This document shows, one piece after another, positions 1-11,949 of a DNA stretch of 64,000 nucleotides. A program made the position numbers and the translations under genes. The notes below the pieces were generated by a model. That model was given only the letters and a program-made list of their open reading frames with translations. It did not search any database and had not been told where the DNA came from. The stretch's first letter is position 1. Each line of letters opens with the position of its first letter. The DNA comes from Allantophomopsis cytisporea (Eukaryota; Ascomycota; Leotiomycetes; Phacidiales; Phacidiaceae). The stretch spans positions 1,178,001 to 1,242,000 of the forward strand of contig CP103035.1 of NCBI GenBank assembly GCA_024752435.1. The letters are read 5' to 3'.

Positions 1-160
1 CGCGTTTTGATGTTGCTTCTGCTTATGTATAACCCTCATGGATATACTTCGTTAGACTGTCACGCGCATGGTACGTGGTGATGTTACATCGGATGATGGG
101 TGAACAGCGGCTGGAATAGTCAATGAAGGTTCTCGATGTATTACATACCAACTTGATGGG

Positions 161-165
<5 letters not shown>

Positions 166-197
<32 letters not shown>
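166..197. repeat. (TA)16 microsatellite
   Basis: An uninterrupted run of about 16 TA dinucleotides is visible. It is the longest perfect dinucleotide tract in the window and a likely length-polymorphic locus. Confidence 0.95.
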
Positions 198-203
<6 letters not shown>

Positions 204-440
204 TGAAGTATGCAGGGACGCAGTTGCACAAGTACTTACTTGTATATGATGATGTATATAATGAGATATAAAAGAATAACAAATGCATGAACGAACAGGA
301 GCTCAAACAAAGTACGAGGCCATTTACTATTGTACAGAGATGCAGAGTATGTTATTACGTACTCCATAGACGAAAACAATATAAGCAGATATCACATGCT
401 AAGTACAGACAAGTAACGTGCTAGCAAATGTCGTGACATG

Positions 441-478
441 ACCATCTATGATCATCTATGTCCATCTATGTCCATCTT
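441..478. repeat. 10-bp tandem repeat (NNCATCTATG)
   Basis: Almost four head-to-tail copies of a 10-bp unit ending in CATCTATG occur, varying at the first two positions. No function is apparent. Confidence 0.8.
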
Positions 479-3320
479 GGGTTTGGTCCTCCCACTCCCG
501 CTTGAGGCTGGGGCTCAGGCACATTCATCTTTATCGGGTACGAGCTTAATGTGAGGTCTCACGGTACTGCGTGATTCTTATGAGGCTTGGACGCGGCTCA
601 GGGACATACATAATACATAAAGTACTGTGTGCCTTACTCCGCATGTGCAATATATATAAAGTTCATCGTCGGCATCGCATGAAAGTATCATTCCGCTACA
701 TACACAGTTAGATTCCTTCAGGCCTCAGCCGAGGTAAATCATAAATGCATAACTCTCAATCCCTTGAAAAAAAGTGGATAAGTTCTCTCTCTATATCATC
801 GACCCTCCTCCTCCGTATGGGGCACCACATTTCGCACAAGCCGTCGAGTCTCGTCCCGTCACCACTATCATACCATACCCTACCACAAAACATGGACAGA
901 GTTCTTCGTAGTCATGAAAATCACAGAAGTCCCCCATTTGCTGTGTATTATGTACGAAACATGCTTCCTCGGCTAATCAATGTCGCAGATACCCGCATAA
1001 TGGTGAGCCACTGCCGTAAACCAATTCAAGCTACAGGATACTATTCCTACTGTATGTACATCTGTATCTGACCTCATGAGCCCGGTGCTCATCAGCCGTG
1101 AATGGGCCCACAGTCCCATTTTTGACGAAGACAAAGACCACGGTTACAGTCCAAGAGGCGTGAGATCGCTCGCAGAATGGCCCCCAAGACGGGCACGGCG
1201 GGCATCAGAGTGGAACGGAGCCGCATGGCTGGATCAGCATGGCTCCTCTCAACCCCGATGCACGATGAGGATTTTCCATTATTCCAGACTCCATACTTAC
1301 GCAGAACAACCGTGGAAAAGAAACATCCTGCCTTGCTCTCAAACATTTGGAAACACGGTTCCCGCAAAGCATCACGTAGGACCTTGGCTTAGTTGATTTC
1401 GCGGCGGAAGAGGTACAGTAGTATACATGCAGTATTGCATTGGAGGCTTGAAACCCACTCACTAACTCCCCTTTCCTGCACTATTCTCCTCTCCTCGCCC
1501 CAGATATGACGGAAGTGCCTCACGCTTTCGAGGAGCGCGTGAGCTCACCAGTACATACTTGTATACTCTGATGCTCTAGTCGTAGTAACTCGCCGCAATG
1601 GCTTGCAGGAACACTCTGGGTAGCGAGCTTTTAAATCTACGAGAAAGAGGGGCTGGGACCTGTACGTTGGACTTAGCACGCATCTGGTAGACCAAAGAAA
1701 ATGCAGAAGAGCAGTACAGCAGCTCGTTGGCAATGCTTCATTGACGTAAATGGCGCCCGAGGAGTCTATTCCTCCGTCCTCTATCGGAGCATTTTCTGAG
1801 ACTGCGATGCCCAGCTTTTTGCTGCTGATGTCAGTGCGGATACCGTTTTACAATGGTTCTTCGCCTGGAAAGCAAAAATGTGCTGTTTTTTCTGTTGCTT
1901 TTTTCACAAAGAAGATTTTTGCCAACTCGTATCGCGTACGGGAGTGCGGTTGTTCGACCACGTAGGCGTTCATATCGTCTTAGTGCTGGTGATGGGGGTT
2001 GGTGCGTAGTGAGTGACTACCTTGGGTAAGCTTGAGCTCCTCTGAACTCTCTCGCTAGATCTTTACTTCTGTGATGGCTTCAGCTCCTCATTCCCCTGCA
2101 TGAATATAGAAGTGTGTGAATTGTGCAAATGATGCTTGGGACCCATTTCGCTCATCTCTCTTTGCTTCCGAGTTGCTGGGAAAGACCGTCAGGCGCAATG
2201 GGAGCAATGCCTAGGTGGCCTAGGTATGCATATGGCGACCCAAATCCCGTACTAGCAGCGTCTGTTAGACTAAAACAAGCGGCATAGTGGGCGGTGGGTC
2301 GAGGCAGTACAAAGGATGACTGAGACTGAGACTGGGGCTGCTGGGCTTGTCAAGCTTGTCAGATGGATACAAAGCCACGGGAACCTGGTGAACTCTGTCT
2401 CCAGAACCTTGATGAGCGTGCGATTCCGATGGTGATGGTCGAATTGAGGTGATGCTGTTGGCCGGGGGTCCGTGATTCAGCTTCTAGAGCAGCTTTACTT
2501 CCTACACCTACTCCATTCTTTTTGCGCGTCTGGTGCTCTATTCCGACAGCCAAGATTGGATCAGCTTGATCATGTTGATCTCATCGAATCTCAATCGGGT
2601 TCCAATGTCCAGGTAGTTTACCTCCCTGGGGTTCCATGCTGTCCTAGGTAGGCAGGCAGGCAGTTTGCGGCTGTACTGTGAACTCTAGTACTTGGCAGCT
2701 GTTGAGATGATTTTGGAAACAAGCACGATGTTACCAGATGCATGACTGAAGGGATCCCAGCCTCTCTCGTTTCTCGGTGTGGTGGATGTCAGGCAGCTGA
2801 GGCAGGAAGGATGTATCATCGCGTACCTATGTAGGCATGTAGGTACCTAGGTACTCAGCAGATACCTGGCAGATGGTGCCTAGAAGATGTCTCTTGTACA
2901 CTCATGTACTCTATGTAGGCCGTATCTTCAGCACAAGTCAGCATTAGAATCACGCCTGGCTGGCTGGGTATCGAGCATGTCACTACCTGATGGTAGTATC
3001 GTGGCATGGAGACTTAAGGGTAAAGGGCGTGCATGGTAGGGGGCCGGCGTTGTCAAGGCGTCGAACAGCCTCATGCACCAGCGTAGCAACGGAGAGGTAG
3101 AGGCAGAAAGAAGGAATGGCCAGACATCATGAATGGGCATGATGGAGCGCGCTCACCTATGGATTGGATACCTAGACTGGACTGTACATGATGATGGATT
3201 TGTGATTCAGATTGTTTTAGACATTATTCACTGGGTTTGAATCCAATTGGTCTGTAAATGATGATACAGCACCAGAGTAGATGACAAAATGGGAAAATAG
3301 TCGTAATCATGACCATCATC

Positions 3321-3362
3321 ATAAATAATAATAATAATAATCATCATAGTCATAGTCATCAT
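3321..3362. repeat. ATA/ATC trinucleotide tract
   Basis: An ATA-rich trinucleotide run passes into imperfect TCATCATAG and TCATAG units. It is simple-sequence DNA with no coding potential. Confidence 0.8.
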
Positions 3363-3399
3363 GGCCTGCCTGCCTGTTCGGTGAACCATCTATGACTCC

Positions 3400-3439
3400 A
3401 TGTATGTATGTATGTATGTATCTAGGTATCTATCTATCT
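3400..3439. repeat. TGTA / TCTA tetranucleotide tract
   Basis: About five TGTA units are followed by degenerate GTATC/TATC units. This is a microsatellite in the distal upstream region of the cdc14-like gene. Confidence 0.85.
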
Positions 3440-3599
3440 GCCTCTGTGATGCTGCGGTCGTTGTGTCACAAGTTGAGGTACGTACCTTACCCTCTCGCAG
3501 GTATCACTCCTTCAGGCACACAATCGCTGTAGCAACACCAAACTATCTATCTATCGACACCACCACCAGCAACAGCTCCCGTCTTTGATATTTATATTC

Positions 3600-4575
3600 T
3601 CATCCCAACCTCTCGTCGTTACATATTTCCTCTTCAGCGCTCATACCCCGGCCAAGGATCTTTCGAATCTACCTATCAACGATTTCAAGGATTTCAAGGA
3701 TTTCAAGGATTCCAATGATATCTTATATCTTGTCCCAAGTAATTTTATGCAACCAAGGCGCCCAAGCACAATCCAGACTTCAAAGCCAGCGCATCGTCAG
3801 CATCATTCGCCGTTAAGGTAAACTCTCTTTCGCCCACCAAGGTTGAGAGTGAGAGAGGGTTGAGATCACACGCCCCCGTCAATCATCATCCATTTCGCGA
3901 ATCGAACATCGGCCCAAGCACTCATTACACCCCAGTCCATCATCATCCACCACCCGTCCACCATCATCCCTCCAGCCCGCGCCGTTCAAATCTTATCATC
4001 GATCCAGCTATTGTGTTACAAGCCGACATACCCTTACCACCACCTTACACAACAAACAAAAGCACAAACCGTTACGCTGCTACTGCGCCAACTTCCGTCA
4101 CACCTACCAACCCACGATCTGCCTCTAAAGGTCAACTATTGCAACTTTCCACTGAAAAAGACCTTCGAACCTACATCATAAGAGAACAACTGTCAAGCAC
4201 ACTCATTTAGAAAAGAGAGAAGAAAAAACGAGGATATCCATCTTTCCCCACAAGTGGCTTTCTTTCACTTCCAACCCTTGAAAGTTCTTCCTTTGATAAC
4301 TCTCACTTATATCTGTGCTTCACTCCGCCCTGTTCTTTTTCTGTTTGTTCCAATATTCTCCAGAAAACAACGTTCGGTATACCCATCGTGGGAAATCTCA
4401 TTGTCTCGCATCATACCCATTGATCAGCCATCCCCCATCGCTAAATAGAGGATCCCCCACGATTTCATCGTCCACCATCTCATACCCTCACACCGCCAGA
4501 ACACACGGTGACGCACATTTGTCGCTCAAAGAATAAAACATACCCAAAATATACACAACGCACCTACCCTCCAGC
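3600..4575 (+). promoter_or_regulatory. Long pyrimidine-rich upstream/leader region of the cdc14-like gene
   Basis: The kilobase before the cdc14 ATG is rich in CT, CCA and CATCATCC motifs on the plus strand, as in fungal core promoters and long 5' leaders. It includes a 9-bp tandem repeat (3681-3712) and a cluster of CATCATCCA units (about 3885-3980). Several short ATG-initiated frames (for example from 4254) precede the gene and could act as upstream ORFs if transcription starts this far out. No transcription start can be fixed from sequence alone. Confidence 0.4.
3681..3712. repeat. 9-bp tandem repeat (GATTTCAAG)x3
   Basis: Three perfect head-to-tail copies of GATTTCAAG are followed by a partial fourth. 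They lie in the upstream region of the cdc14-like gene. Confidence 0.9.
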
Positions 4576-5526
4576 ATGGAAGCGCTACTCTCTCTCTCCT
4601 TCGACAATCTTTCATCTTACGACGCGGGGAAGATTCGCAAGGGCCTGCGACAAGTTGAAGGACTACTTGCACAAATCTGCCTCTCAAAAGCGAAGCCATC
4701 AGCTGCTGCAGAGCAACGGCGTCGCTCATCTGTTGTCGACATCGATAGCCCGCCGCAAACACCTGTTACCAAGGAACTCAGCGAACTCAAGGACGACCCC
4801 GCATTCCGTGAATTCTTCAAGTTGCAAGATGGCTTCGAGTGGAATGTCGCCATGCGCCTTGTAAACTGCCTCGATCGTCTTATGGGAAAGAGCAATGATG
4901 GCCAGAATGATCTCCTCATTCTCTCAACACTCGATCTCATCCAGGGCATTTTACTGCTACACCCAGCCAGCCGCGCATTGTTCTCGCGCGAGTTGTACAT
5001 GAATGTAAGCACACCCAATTGAATTAACTCCCAACTGCTCCACCGCACAGACACTAATATCATCCAGCACTTACTCGACCTTCTCGAGCCCGTCAACTGC
5101 CCAGCAATCCAATCAGCAGCAATGTTAACGCTCGTGTGCGCGCTCCTCTCCACACCGCAAAATACCCGCACATTCGAAGCGCTCGACGGTCTCCTCGCTG
5201 TAACCTCACTTTTCAAGTCGCGCAGCACCTCCCGTGAGGTCAAACTCAAGCTTGTCGAGTTCCTGTACTTCTACCTCATGCCCGAGACGCCGTCCATTCC
5301 GTCGGCTTACGGTACCGTCTCCATGCCTCAGATCCTGCAGCACCACCCATCCAAGCTCGCGGGCGCCTTCAGGGCCAATGCGAGTGGACGGAAGAGAGCG
5401 GATAGTGAGACGGAGACGAGGAGCACAGAGGAGAAGCAGGCGCTGCTTGGCCGGCACCTGAACAGCGTCGACGACCTCGTTGCGGATTTGCGAGAGAGTT
5501 CGCCTTTCGGTGGTGCCGTCTGCTAA
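4576..5526 (+). CDS. cdc14: Cdc14-family septation (SIN) protein
   Basis: Spliced CDS join(4576..5004,5068..5526), 295 aa. It resembles fission-yeast Cdc14, the non-catalytic partner of the Sid1 kinase in the septation initiation network at the spindle pole body. It should not be confused with the Cdc14 phosphatase of budding yeast. The N-terminus (MEALLSLSFDNLSSYDAGKI) and the helical segments LVNCLDRLMG and LLILSTLDLIQGILLLHPASR look typical of the family. The 63-bp intron has GTAAGC and CAG borders and joins ELYMN to HLLDLLEPVNCPA in frame. The C-terminal third (from about residue 225) is polar, Arg/Glu-rich and probably disordered. The start is the first ATG of the frame and follows a CT-rich leader. 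Function is assigned by family resemblance. Confidence 0.85.
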
Positions 5527-6559
5527 GAGCACTCCGAGTCATGAGTTTTTTCTTTGTGTTTGGTCAGAGTTGATTAGCGTTTCCTCCTTCTTTCTGTTCA
5601 CTTTTTACTTTACTACTTTTTATTTGTCGTTTTTATCGTCTGGGTCATGCTTGAACGTATTTTGGGACTTGGCTGGGCTGCGAATGGGACTTTGGATGGG
5701 AATTAGGTGTGTCTGGATTGGAACTTGATCGGATTGGCGTGGTGTTTGGGATATCATTGTACGAGTATGAGCCATGGGTGATGTCACTTGCTCTTGTTTT
5801 GAGCTATGCAGATAAGGGATGAAGACGATTATGAGAATGATTGAAAACAATTCTTCAACTACCTATGTGCGTGTATAATTGGATGTGAAAAGATTGGTTC
5901 CTTCATTCATCGATTTGGTTGAAAATACTCCAGATTGATTGTGATATATGTTGTTAGGGGATATCCTAAGAGTGTTGAAGATACCTTGTGAGCACCATTT
6001 GCGTATTGCGATGCGGAATTGTCAGAACAAGGACCCAGCAATGACCACACATTCCTGAGACCTAGACTCAGCGATTGCGCGGCGAACATCTGAGGTAGAC
6101 CATTCGTTTCCGGAATGGAAATGAGTTTCTTCTGGGTCTTCGCACACAGAGTCCTCATGTACTTCAGATACCCCTTGGAATCCTCTCGGGTGGGAAGACT
6201 AGCGAAGGTTTGAAGGTCACTTTTAAGGGTAAAGTTGGAAACTGCTATACATTGTGTGCAGTAAAGCGGTCCGAAACTGATGGGCTTTGACAGGTAGAAG
6301 GAATTGGAAAGTCATGTTTGAATCTCCGATGTTGAAGAGCGTCGTATCGAGGGGTCTTGACTTCTGAGTCCCGTCTCCCTGCCGCATAGCTCCGAATCTT
6401 TATATCACATATTGGGCACTTCACGCATCTCTTCTTCCACGTAAGCAGTCGTCTGTCTTTTTCTGTCATATTCAGTTCTGTCTTATGTCTACACCCACAG
6501 TCTTTTTTTTCTTCTTTTTTTTTTAACCTCCTCTTTCGCCCTCTAGTTTTGTCCCTCCC
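5527..6559. other. Intergenic, 3' flanks of convergent genes
   Basis: This is about 1 kb between the convergent cdc14-like and MAPEG genes. It holds T-rich stretches (5590-5640, 6500-6525) that may serve as 3'-end signals. No supported gene was seen. Confidence 0.5.
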
Positions 6560-7169
6560 TTAAGCAGTAATCGTTTTGTACCCAGTCCAAGCAGACATAC
6601 CGAAAAGGGCGGTCTGAGCGAAGAAATATCCGGTGCCGCGCAGTCTACCAGAGCCGTTCTTTCCCCACGCAGGGTTCATGTAACCAATCATGTACACGTA
6701 ACGACTGACGAGCCAGACGGCACCGAGGCCAGCTGCGGTGAGCGGGAACTGGAGACCTGCGATGAAGAGGGAGGCGAGGAACGGAGTCAGGTTCTCGATG
6801 TAGTTGCCGTGGGCGCGTTGCGCGCAGTTGTAAATGTAGGCTGCGGAGAGTTAGTATTGATTTCAAGAGAGGAGAAGGGGCAGCGGACCATCTGGCTTCT
6901 CAGCAACCTGTGCCTCGGTCGCATAGTGCTGCGGGTACATGACGCCGGCCTTCTTGCGCAGCTTGCCGATTGGGATGGCGTGCACGAAGTTCAAGATGAA
7001 GGAGCCTGTGGCAACCAGGAAGACATAGCTGTTTGGGTCACGAATTAGCCTTTGCAATTGCAATTGTAGCCCGCGGTTGTAGCTTTGGCGTGAATGTGGC
7101 TGTCGACTTGTTTGTAGACGCGTAGAGTACTTACCCGTATTCATTTGGGACCTCAAAGACGAAAGGCAT
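6560..7169 (-). CDS. MAPEG family membrane protein, microsomal glutathione S-transferase 3-like
   Basis: Spliced on the minus strand as exons 7169..7135, 7028..6889 and 6840..6560, giving 151 aa, the usual MGST3 length. Four hydrophobic segments are visible, and the MAPEG signature lies in YNCAQRAHGNYIENLTPFL (about residues 63-81). Family members are ER-membrane enzymes with glutathione transferase or peroxidase activity, acting on lipid hydroperoxides or leukotriene-like substrates. Intron 1 is GTAAGT..CAG. Intron 2 (48 bp) starts with the weak donor GTCCGC but carries a perfect TACTAAC branch site just before CCGCAG. Without that splice the conserved AQRAHGN block would be lost, so I trust it. 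The start MPFVFEVPNEYGY is typical of fungal homologues. Confidence 0.87.
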
Positions 7170-8689
7170 TGTGACGGTTGGTATATTCGGTATATGGAGG
7201 TTGTTGAAATTCAATATCTAAGATCACTGCAGCTCTCGTCCTCGGGGTACCGATGGCTTAAGAGTTTCCGGACTTGCGACCTCCTTAGCTACTTGACTCT
7301 AGCCAAATCCCAATTTTAACCACATTGTGGAGATCGTTGGTGGTTGGTGCACATTTCATCTAGCCATTGGTGTCAATCGACCGCGCGATTGATTCAAATT
7401 CCATAAAGTTCCACAACAATTGTGTCTCCTCGGCACGACTTCTTTCCCGCATCGGCGACTTATGGCTTGTGGAGCCACCGTCTGATGCTTTGAGATGCAC
7501 CGGCAAGGCTATGCGGCCTCAGGCTGGCCCAGAAGCTGTGGTGCTGGTACATTCTTTGGAGGAATTATTGAGCCGACAACCCAAATGTGCTGTATATGAC
7601 ATCTCCGAGGAAGACTTAAGAGTCGCACCTGGTAATTTGTGCCGACATTTGGAGATAATATAGGAGCTGAGGAGAACCTGTGCCAATATAGATCGACCGA
7701 AGAGCGTTTGTTCGAGTCGAGATTGAAGCAGTGACCTGGCGGTCGATATCCATACGGAATTTCTTGTGAAAAGAGAGAATAGATTGCCTTACCTTTCCTT
7801 TTTTTTTTCTTTTTTACTCACTCTACTGTATATGTCTTAATCTATAGCGTTGAAAAGCCGTAGGGTTGGATGGAGGAGGTGCTGTTTTGTTACTGCTCAG
7901 AGATCCAACCATACATTGACAATTGGAGACAGTCGAAGTGATAAGGTATGTCAACGTACATTGTTCTTGCAAATTTGATGTAAAAGAATGATTGAGAGAA
8001 AAACAAAGAGAGATTCTTATATCACGACGTCGATAGAAGTGCACTTGATAGCGCACGCCATGATCCCCACAGGTCACGACTTATCAATTACGACGGGAGA
8101 TTTGGTTGGATAGGATTCACGTACTGTGTACGTAGGATATGTTACACAGGACACACATACTATCAAGCAGTCTTTCCAATTCTCTGCTGCTTATATGATA
8201 AGTAAGCTATGGTGCTATGGTCCGTGGCAGACTTTACGACGTTACGCTATAATAAACCTTAATACTGACTGAGTAGAGTATATTCCTATTAACGACTAGT
8301 CATGGTACTCGCCTGGTTTTAATGATCATCACTCCCACTCTTCTCACTTCACTATCACCAACTTTTACATCATTATCCTAGCCACGAGTCAGTTTTCAAG
8401 ATAATGCCCCAACTAACCGTTGATCCTGGTTGTAGCCTCAAACGAGCATCTTGTGTTACTAATGTTTCCATCTATGTGTAGATTTTTCAAAGCAAGTTTC
8501 ATCAAAATGCACTCCGATGATAGCATCGCATTCAACATGGCTAATAATATATTAATTCTGGGTTCTTTTATCGGCCGACTGGACCCTCTCTTGAATGCAC
8601 TTGAAAAATCCCCCAACATTCGTATATACACAAAATCGATCTACGAAGTGAACTGAATACCCGTTACGTCCTCTGAAACCACCGCACTT
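7170..8689. other. Intergenic region
   Basis: This 1.5-kb stretch lies between the MAPEG gene and the GPI-protein gene. A 98-codon open frame at 7367-7663 begins with TTG, contains only a late ATG and shows no family features, so I do not call it. A short T-tract lies at 7800-7817. Confidence 0.5.
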
Positions 8690-9379
8690 CTATAACGCAA
8701 TTACAACTCCAAGCACTCCCACATACCCCACCACTGCTGCAGCCAAAGCACCAGTCTGCCCCGGTGCACTTCCCGTCTTCGTCGCGCTTGTCACTTCAGC
8801 GCCAGACGTAGAACTTGTCGTCTCAGACGCAGTTGCAACGGCAACTGAGGAAGTCGCAGTGATGGTGACTTTCACTTTGCTTGATACACTAGCCGTCGAC
8901 GAGCTCTCGCTCGTTGTAACCGCAGTCCCAACTGTCCCCGTAGCTGTACCTGCACCACTTATCCCAGCCTCAACCTGAAGGGACTCCAAAATGGGCAGCA
9001 GCGAGTTGATCTGCGCGCCCTTGGAGAGAACATAACTTTGGGCAACTGCATCCAGGCTATCAAACCATCCAGGCGCCGAAACCGCGAATTCCGCAGCGAT
9101 TGTGGCCAATGCTGCCGGCGAGGCGGCAATGTCGAAGAGAGATTTGGGGATAGCTGTCAGGTGCGAGGCCACAGAGGTTGGCGCCGGTGCATTTAAGACG
9201 GAATCTATGGAAGAAAGCGAAGAAAGCGCATCGCTGATGTTGGCGCGTTGGAAGATACGGGCTTGTGCAACAGAAGCGTTGGTGGATTTGAATGAGGAGG
9301 TGCTGGTGATGTGTGCTTCCGAGGTGATGTCGGTGGATAGGCTGGCTACGAGGACGAGGACGGGAACAGGATATTTCAT
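8690..9379 (-). CDS. Secreted, probably GPI-anchored Ser/Thr-rich surface protein
   Basis: Single exon, 229 aa from the ATG at 9379. The frame stays open 30 codons upstream, but only this Met is followed by a signal peptide (MKYPVPVLVLVASLSTDITS). A small globular part with Ala/Ser-rich helices (about residues 45-140, including a PGWFDSLDAVAQSYV segment) is followed by a Ser/Thr/Val-rich stalk (about 155-205). The protein ends in a hydrophobic tail (ALAAAVVGYVGVLGVVIAL) after a small-residue stretch, the usual layout for GPI attachment. It probably sits in the cell wall or plasma membrane, and its function is unknown. No enzyme motif is visible. The alternative upstream start would bury the signal peptide and is unlikely. 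Confidence 0.75.
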   Translation of the reverse strand: MKYPVPVLVLVASLSTDITSEAHITSTSSFKSTNASVAQARIFQRANISDALSSLSSIDSVLNAPAPTSVASHLTAIPKSLFDIAASPAALATIAAEFAVSAPGWFDSLDAVAQSYVLSKGAQINSLLPILESLQVEAGISGAGTATGTVGTAVTTSESSSTASVSSKVKVTITATSSVAVATASETTSSTSGAEVTSATKTGSAPGQTGALAAAVVGYVGVLGVVIAL

Positions 9380-11949
9380 CTTGAGTGAGTGAGCATATGG
9401 CTGGAGTAGAAGTGAAGTGATGGTATCATAATATTCATCAAATGAGTGTCTATATAGGACAAGTCGCAAGCACGTTCAAGAAGCACATGATCATGATTAA
9501 GTATTGAGAAAGAAGAAGTCCGAGGGTAGATCACCCCTTCAAATTAAATCCCTGCTCTGGATTCAGGTTGATATTTAATTTCCGTGAAGGTCGTTGTTCG
9601 CAGGCTTATGCCCATCTCAACCGCAATACCTGATTCGGCAAGGGGATTGCGCAAGCGCAACCACATCTACCAATATAGTCCTCCAACAAGTAACAACAGA
9701 CGAGTTAATGTCATGGGGAAAATACCACCTAACAGTGTATTCAGTAACTAGTTGGAGAATACCATTAAAGGTGGCCAATGCGCACTCATGTCTTAAGATC
9801 AAATGGGCGATCATGATCCATAACATGGACCGGCAGAACTTCACGATTCAAGACTGTTTCGCCGGGAATCCTGAAAGAAAGAAAGACCATGATTGGGCTA
9901 TTTATCGCTTCTCATCACTTCAATGATACATGTAGCCTAGATGCAACAGGACAGGGTTTATAGCCGTTCCCTGTCATGTCCGCGCCCCCCCCGCACAAGC
10001 AAGTGGTTTCTTCAGGAAGGATTGTTGAATGCTCTGTTGACCTCCCGTAAATAGGTTAGCTCAAATTTATTGAAGACATAAGCGTTTCCATCATCATATG
10101 AATTCATATTTATACCGACGTCAATTAGAATCATCAGCAGGAAGAATGAAGAGTTATATACTTACACGTTATTCCATTGTACTGTTCCTTGAACAAAGTA
10201 ACGGATGGATAGATCTTCCACCCCAGCTACTCTCAAATTCCACCAACATCATACCACGGATCCCAGCTGATAATGTAACTACATATTGACATGCAGCTGT
10301 CACGCTTGCCGACGAAAAATTGTGTGGTCCGCGAAGACCCTACCCGAGTGCCTTTTCTGAGGGCCACTCTTATTGGCCTTTTCTTGCCATGAGAAAATGA
10401 CAAGTATTTGGGCTTATACAGATTCTCGATTAAAATCTCTTCAAAATGGTTGTGAGCCGAAAAGATATTCTGAATAATATAAGAATACCTAGAGACGAGT
10501 GAGATGGCGTTCGACGATAGAAAAACACCTTGAAACCAGGAAAAAGATTTTGTGAAGTCCAAATACCATATGTTAATTTTTCCAATCTGCAAATACATCG
10601 AAGACTTGGCGTCTCCTTATGTGTTTATTCTAACCTGCTCACTTGCAATAATACAGTGTTATACCAGCTGATTCAAATAGAGCAGTGGACATCGACACTC
10701 TAGGTGGATAGGTGGTAATGCCTTTCAGACAGCTCCAATCAGCAGTGAATTTGAGGTTATATGCTTGCTTTTGTATAAGAAAGTGAATCGCTGACAGCTG
10801 GGTATGAATATTGTTTTGAAATCGTCGTTACACAATAGCCACATAGCATCAAGCCGAAGTGGAGGTCACTATATCTCTGCAGCTCCGATAAGTGAATTCG
10901 AGTAGAGATATTACGGGCAACTGTGCTCTATGTATCTTTGTAGTTGTGTTCAAAAACGTGGTCTTGAGAGCCGAGCATCCGTTATTCAAGATATTTCAAG
11001 TGCCAACATTTGTCAAGCAGGAAAGAACCTTCCGGTCCATACTCCAGTCATAAAACTTTGTTCATATCAACACCCAGTCTTACCTATTCCATGAGAGATC
11101 TTTGGTGACAGACATTATTGGCAATAATAATTCCGCCAAAAGCAAATTTAGGTCGGCTAGAGATATGATTTCCAGTTCACGTTCACTTACTGATATCCTC
11201 ATGATACGTAAGGAAGGTCCAGACCGCCTCGATCAAATCACAGGCATCTATTCCATTGTGCTTAGAATTGAGAGAAATATACACAACTTGAAAGTATCAT
11301 ACGCGCATGTCAGTGATTAAGGTAAAGAGAATAATGTAATAATTGCAGCTCTCACATCTGAAGAAGTGAGAAGTGTGCACTTCCAACCATCTATTATAGA
11401 ACCCATATAATATTCCAAAGTGAGAGGCTCTCTGTGGTATAATTAATCAACCTACAACTTGGATACAGTTTTAGAACTGTGCATCGAATCCCACATCTCG
11501 TAAATAGAAATTATCATTATCCACGATACCCTCCTTTCGATTCTATAGTCGCTACTTCAGTTGTCACTACTCCAAGTAATGGATATATTGGTATACAAGG
11601 ATTGTATAAAAACAAGAGTACTATACAGATTTAAGAATCCCATTTTTCACTCTATTTTATTTTAGCCAACATTTCCAGACTCAACATATGCATACGGAGC
11701 ATAGCTCTCAGCTTTCCCATTGAAGTTCCGACGCCCACGGAACATTCGTTTCCGACACCCACCCAACTATTCAATACACTTGTTGAGTTAAGCCCCCGGT
11801 TCACGGGCCGAGCTCGATCCTGTGGAAAGATAGCCTCGCGTCTTTATCATCATCGATAGCTTCATAAGCAGCTTCTCCTACAACTCACAATTCTACACCA
11901 AACAACAAATTTTTGGCACTCCCTTTTCCTGATTCAGGACAAGAGAATC
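9380..11949. other. AT-rich intergenic region with unassigned open frames
   Basis: This 2.6-kb stretch is AT-rich. The longest frames are 9594-9926 (plus, 110 codons), 10233-10598 (minus, 121 codons) and 11102-11320 (plus, 72 codons). None has recognisable domains, and they may be chance frames or remnants of decayed genes. The last 200 bp before 11950 are pyrimidine-rich on the plus strand and probably hold the QPRTase promoter and leader. Confidence 0.45.

Larger units (their letters stand above)
1..3599. other. Gene-poor, repeat-rich intergenic region
   Basis: No gene could be supported here. Open frames are short, lack ATG starts or overlap each other antisense, and none reads like a conserved protein. 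The stretch holds several simple-sequence tracts (listed separately) and repeated GTAGGTACCTAGGTA-type palindromic motifs around 2825-2860, common in filamentous-fungal intergenic DNA. The distal part may belong to the regulatory region of the gene at 4576. Confidence 0.6.

Noticed and set aside
1076..1396. Overlapping frames on both strands near 1.1-1.4 kb
   Set aside because: They overlap one another in opposite orientation, have low-complexity Arg/Pro/Ser composition and no splice context; probably chance.
7367..7663. A 98-codon plus-strand frame upstream of the MAPEG gene
   Set aside because: It starts with TTG, its first ATG leaves only about half the frame, and no motif is visible.
8690..9469. 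Longer form of the GPI-anchored protein starting at 9469
   Set aside because: The first 30 residues are not hydrophobic and would place the signal peptide internally. The ATG at 9379 gives a standard secreted protein.
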